Positions 55,398 to 59,306 of a stretch of 59,306 nt of DNA are shown piece by piece (the stretch's first letter is position 1; each line of letters opens with the position of its first letter). The DNA is taken from NCBI GenBank assembly GCA_012520515.1, contig JAAYOD010000024.1, forward strand, positions 1 to 59,306. The letters run 5' to 3'. The notes beneath the pieces are model-generated. The model ran no database searches. It worked only from the letters and a program-made list of their open reading frames with translations, and was not told the DNA's origin. A program made the translations under genes and the position numbers. The stretch is from Clostridiales bacterium. Its GTDB lineage: Bacteria; Bacillota; Clostridia; Christensenellales; DTU072.

Positions 55398-58300
55398 ATG
55401 AAAGGAAAAAACATCATCGTAATAATGCTTATAGCTTGCCTGCTTTGTCTAGGCTTAGCTTCTTGCAGCGGTGAAAAATATACAGTTAATTTTGAAACAA
55501 ACGGCGGAGAAGAAATTCCAGCTATTATGCTAGATAAAAAGAATATAGATTCATTTTCTCTTCCCGACACTGCTCCTAATAAAGAAAGCAGTATTTTTGT
55601 GGGCTGGTATTTTGACAACGACACATTTTTAATGCCTGCAACCGCCAAAGAGATAATAGAGAAATTTAACTCCAAGCTTAAAGATATTACCATTTATGCA
55701 AAATGGAAAGAAGTATCTATTGAAGAAGGCACTTATCTTATAAACTTTGAAACAAACGGCGGCAATAACATTGCACCTATTACTATAAGTCAAAATAATG
55801 CTAGCTTTACTATGCCAGCATCTCCAACTAGAGAAGGATATACTTTTGATAACTGGTACTTTGACAATGGCACTTTTTCTCAAGTAGCAACTGTAAATGC
55901 TATAATTGCAAAATTATCGCCAAAATCCCCTTACATTACCATTTACGCAAAATGGTCAGAATTAATAGAAGATAATACAAATGCGCTTAGCTACCTTGCC
56001 ACATCTTTAGAAGTTTTTTATAACGGATTAAACAAAGCCCCCCTTGCTCCGTCTCAATCGGATATAGATAGCATAATTGAATTGACTGGCAAACTTCAAA
56101 GATTTCTTAAACAAGGCAACAGCTTAAATGAAAATTACAAGCAAGCGTCTTTCTTTTTTCAAAGCTTTAACCACTCTGACTGGCAAAAATACAATACTTA
56201 TGTAAGATATCGTGACCTTTTTGGAAAGATAGAATTAACAGAAGAAGAAGAAAACGAATTAAATAGCATAGTTGCAAATGATGAAAACCTAGACCCTAGT
56301 GACAGAGATGGCAACTACAACTATGTTCAAAACTGGATAAGCAATAACCAATGGCTTTACCAAATAACTCAAGAAGAATTAGATGATTTAAATGAATATG
56401 TAAAAAAAGCGGCTATCAGCTTGCAGTATGATGAGTACACCAAAAAGAAAAATGCCTTCTATAACAATATCAAGGAATTTGCAGCGTACTTAACTACAAA
56501 CGATATAAGACCAATTAAAATTAATGACATAGCAACTTTTTTAGCTTCCTATGATTATTCATCTTTGCTTATGGAAGTAACTGTTGACCAAAACACATAT
56601 ATGACACTTGATTGGTCACGCTTTACGCAGTTCTTAATTGATATGCGCTCAGAATGCGGTCTTACAAAAGAAGATGTTGGAGTTTTTTACTATAAGGCGC
56701 TAATTGCCTATTTAAACAGCCAAGTTAAGATTATAGATGAAATAATTGCTGAAATTCTTGACGAAATAAACCTAGTTGGACAAAATCCACAAAACTATCC
56801 AATTGATTATCAAATACAACTAAATAACAAACTAGACGGGGAAGAAAAGACAAAACAGAGCATAATCTCTGTAAAAAATGAGCTAAGCCAAGACTACATA
56901 ACAGAAACTTTAGACCTTGTTTTTGGCGTAGCAGAGATTGTAAACAGCAATAATATTATTGAGTATTTTACCACACCCCAAACAAAAGACGCTCCCCAAC
57001 TTCAAGAGATAGCAACGCTAAGCGCATCTATAAAAACAGCTTGCGACCAGCTTATTGCAAAATTTAATTCTGGGGAGTATGCAAACTCTGTTAAATCGCT
57101 TACAGAGATTTTGACATCTTTAGCTGACAATGATTCTTACCTTAATCCTTTAGCAAACTTTGTTAAAGCGCTTTTGCCAAAAGACCCGTCCATAACTCTT
57201 AGTAAGATGTCAAATGTCCTTAGCTTGATTACTAAAAACAATTTAGAAATTTTCCTAAAAAGAGAATTTAATGAAGAAGAAAATATCTTCATACTAGCGC
57301 CAAACAGCGACCATCCATATTTTATGGAAAATATATCTATATTGGAATCAAAAATTGTTTCCGCTCTTATAACAGAGCCGTACAGCGCTCAAGCTATAAG
57401 CCAAGCTTATGATACATTAACTCGCTCTATAAGTGACTTTTTACCCTACGCTACAAACTACTACCGCATTAAAGATTATCAAGGGAATAACAAACTAGCG
57501 CTAAAAGCTCTGTCGGAAATGTTTTTTGATAAAGTAAAGTCAAGGCTGATAGTTGCAGATAGCGACTATAACAAGGTAGTTGAAATTGCAAACTATAATT
57601 TTATTAGTAGCGAAAATGATATACCTAATAATTTAGATGTTTTGCCTATTGCAAAAGAATTTTATAACCTAACTGCCATAGTTAATTTAGTTCTTGATAT
57701 TGAGCAAAGCTATATTACCATATTTAGCGACAGCAAGCTATCTCAAAATTTATTGCCAAACGCCATTACTTCGGCTGCTATGTTTTTTGCTCTTGATATA
57801 GACATTGAAAAGCTAAGCGCATATAGCCATTATATGACAGAGTTAGCTAGCGAATTCCCTGACAGGCAAGTAAATAGCAATAATGTTTTACTAGCATATG
57901 CTTTTGACGGATTGTATAAAGAAAACTGCTTTGATGAAGACGAAATAATCTCTATGGTACAATTCTTTTTTGAAAAAGGTGTAGAGTTTGTAGAGCAAAA
58001 TCAACTTCTTGATATCGCAAGCCTAAGAGAAACTGCGCCAAATGAATTATCCTTTTTGCTGGTTAACTTTCTAAAGCTTTACTCTAGCCTTACCATTATC
58101 TCAAATGGCAACATCACTACCCTTAAGAGTTTGGCAAGGAGCTTTAGTTCCGCCACTCAAACATTAAATGAGTTTTATGATAATAGCACTCCATTAATGG
58201 ATAATTGGACACAATCTGTTGACACTTTAAAAGCTATTTTAGATAGCTTAAAAGATGTGGACGGACTAGGCATTCACGCGCAATTTATTGATTATGTTAT

Positions 58301-59306
58301 AACTTCGCCATTAAATGGTATAAAAAATCTAGCTGAAGTTGTGGCTCTGTTGAATGAAGATACGCTATACCACTTTGTAAAAGAAAGTGAAGGCAAGCTA
58401 GATATTAAATTAGGAGGAGAATTTTTCTGGGATAATCTAGCTATTTTAGAAAGTAAAATAATAACTACTTTAATTGATGAAAATAATTTAGATTCTCTAG
58501 ATTCTCTGTCCAATCTATATGAGCGTTTTATAGAGTATCTAAACGACGACTCCAATGACCTTATAGCAAAAATTATTGGCGATATGGCGTTACAAGGTAA
58601 GGATTTGACTATAAAAGCCATCATTGACCTAATTTATCAAAACACACAAGATGATGTAGTAATAGATAATGCAAGGTATAACGCCATTGTTTTACTTAGC
58701 CAAAAAGATTATATAGTAAGCTCAGATTTTGCGCTAAGCCAGCAAGATTTTGATACTATTATTTTTGCCAATGCTTTTAAAAAGCTAGTTGAGTATAACG
58801 ATTTAACAGACCAAGTATTGACAGTTATCAATGATTTGTATTTAACCGCCTGGGAAAAAGAAACGGGATACAAAGAACATTTTAGCGGTAAAATTTTTGC
58901 CACAATGCTAGCTACTATGTATATAAACAACATAGAGCAAGCTAAAATACAAAACTATCTAATATACTTAAATGACGCGCTAAATGAGTATGAGCAAGTG
59001 CCTTTTGGCAAAGATAATATTACTGTTTTCTATGCGTTGATGGCAGACGGGCTTATTGAGGCTAATTTTAGCGACCAAGAAATTTTAGACATAGTTAATA
59101 GTTTAGCCGCTATTGTGCTTGCGTACCTAAATGACGATGGCGATATAGAAAATAATCAGATAGATATAGGAAAAAATGCTTTTGGCGATGCTACACAAAC
59201 GCTTATAGATATAGCATGGCTTTTCCACGAGCATAATGTGCTAATCTTTGACCAAGAACAAAATTATCATATGCTTGATATGCAAGCCTTGATAGATATT
59301 AAAGAC
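55398..59306 (+). CDS. very large InlB-repeat lipoprotein with repeated helical modules, 3' end missing
   Basis: The frame opens at ATG 55398 (GGAGATAG upstream) and has no stop in 1,303 codons, running off the right edge. Lipobox LASC (Cys23). Two InlB/Flg_new modules follow: about 27-110 (VNFETNGGEEI, IFVGWYFDND, TIYAKW) and 115-195 (INFETNGGNNI, YTFDNWYFDNG, TIYAKW). From ~200 onward the protein is acidic, Asn- and Leu-rich and predicted helical, with long diverged internal repeats: ILESKI occurs at ~648 and ~1016 in similar surroundings. I recognise no family for this part. It may be an extracellular scaffold or adhesin. Confidence 0.82.
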   Translation, partial: MKGKNIIVIMLIACLLCLGLASCSGEKYTVNFETNGGEEIPAIMLDKKNIDSFSLPDTAPNKESSIFVGWYFDNDTFLMPATAKEIIEKFNSKLKDITIYAKWKEVSIEEGTYLINFETNGGNNIAPITISQNNASFTMPASPTREGYTFDNWYFDNGTFSQVATVNAIIAKLSPKSPYITIYAKWSELIEDNTNALSYLATSLEVFYNGLNKAPLAPSQSDIDSIIELTGKLQRFLKQGNSLNENYKQASFFFQSFNHSDWQKYNTYVRYRDLFGKIELTEEEENELNSIVANDENLDPSDRDGNYNYVQNWISNNQWLYQITQEELDDLNEYVKKAAISLQYDEYTKKKNAFYNNIKEFAAYLTTNDIRPIKINDIATFLASYDYSSLLMEVTVDQNTYMTLDWSRFTQFLIDMRSECGLTKEDVGVFYYKALIAYLNSQVKIIDEIIAEILDEINLVGQNPQNYPIDYQIQLNNKLDGEEKTKQSIISVKNELSQDYITETLDLVFGVAEIVNSNNIIEYFTTPQTKDAPQLQEIATLSASIKTACDQLIAKFNSGEYANSVKSLTEILTSLADNDSYLNPLANFVKALLPKDPSITLSKMSNVLSLITKNNLEIFLKREFNEEENIFILAPNSDHPYFMENISILESKIVSALITEPYSAQAISQAYDTLTRSISDFLPYATNYYRIKDYQGNNKLALKALSEMFFDKVKSRLIVADSDYNKVVEIANYNFISSENDIPNNLDVLPIAKEFYNLTAIVNLVLDIEQSYITIFSDSKLSQNLLPNAITSAAMFFALDIDIEKLSAYSHYMTELASEFPDRQVNSNNVLLAYAFDGLYKENCFDEDEIISMVQFFFEKGVEFVEQNQLLDIASLRETAPNELSFLLVNFLKLYSSLTIISNGNITTLKSLARSFSSATQTLNEFYDNSTPLMDNWTQSVDTLKAILDSLKDVDGLGIHAQFIDYVITSPLNGIKNLAEVVALLNEDTLYHFVKESEGKLDIKLGGEFFWDNLAILESKIITTLIDENNLDSLDSLSNLYERFIEYLNDDSNDLIAKIIGDMALQGKDLTIKAIIDLIYQNTQDDVVIDNARYNAIVLLSQKDYIVSSDFALSQQDFDTIIFANAFKKLVEYNDLTDQVLTVINDLYLTAWEKETGYKEHFSGKIFATMLATMYINNIEQAKIQNYLIYLNDALNEYEQVPFGKDNITVFYALMADGLIEANFSDQEILDIVNSLAAIVLAYLNDDGDIENNQIDIGKNAFGDATQTLIDIAWLFHEHNVLIFDQEQNYHMLDMQALIDIKD

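Overview
The window looks like a chromosomal segment of a low-GC, spore-forming Bacillota (Clostridia-type) bacterium, probably uncultured and gut-associated. The reasons are AT-rich intergenic DNA with consensus sigma-A promoters and GGAGG ribosome sites, the classic ybxF-rpsL-rpsG-fusA-tuf order, Rex next to adhE, a SpoIIR-SleB-YpeB sporulation/germination cluster, and several lipoproteins with InlB/Flg_new and BspA-type leucine-rich repeats. No prophage, insertion sequence or CRISPR array is visible.

Layout. 1-2.6 kb (-): an old-yellow-enzyme-type enoate reductase and the start of an aconitase-X dehydratase that runs off the left edge. 2.7-7.4 kb (+): a compact six-gene operon of NfeD, flotillin FloA, a small unknown protein, 4-alpha-glucanotransferase, a phosphopantetheinyl transferase and QueH, closed by a strong terminator. 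7.4-12.3 kb (-): the str ribosomal operon; tuf has its own promoter and there is a terminator-like hairpin between rpsG and fusA. 12.3-18.4 kb: surface proteins (two LRR lipoproteins, a transglutaminase-like lipoprotein, a membrane-anchored M20 peptidase). 18.4-26.8 kb (-): secG, then a tight smpB-metY-metA-recF-argS-hisK-phosphoesterase operon. 26.9-30.4 kb: a DUF2156 gene divergent from spoIIR-sleB-ypeB. 30.5-35.8 kb: an unknown helical protein, tRNA-Arg(CCU), a ZIP metal transporter, a GPH sugar symporter, a WYL regulator and a LysM-CAP protein. 35.9-40 kb (+): rex-adhE-phosphotransferase behind an elaborate operator. 40-46.9 kb: YeiH exporter with a divergent LysR regulator, then Ku and LigD (NHEJ) and a PHP hydrolase. 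47-51.3 kb: a GH38-like protein, an ATP-grasp ligase and fumarase. 51.4-59.3 kb: a 1,266-residue LRR lipoprotein divergent from a very large repeat-containing lipoprotein that runs off the right edge.

How the genes fit together. Fermentative redox balance (Rex/AdhE, fumarase, enoate reductase), cell-surface display (five lipoproteins) and spore biology (SpoIIR, SleB, YpeB, possibly spore DNA repair by Ku/LigD) dominate. Several genes lack a ribosome site and have a promoter -10 box about 6-11 bases before the start codon, which suggests leaderless or near-leaderless mRNAs. The least explained object is the >1,303-residue lipoprotein at the right edge, which is built of diverged helical units of roughly 370-420 residues.
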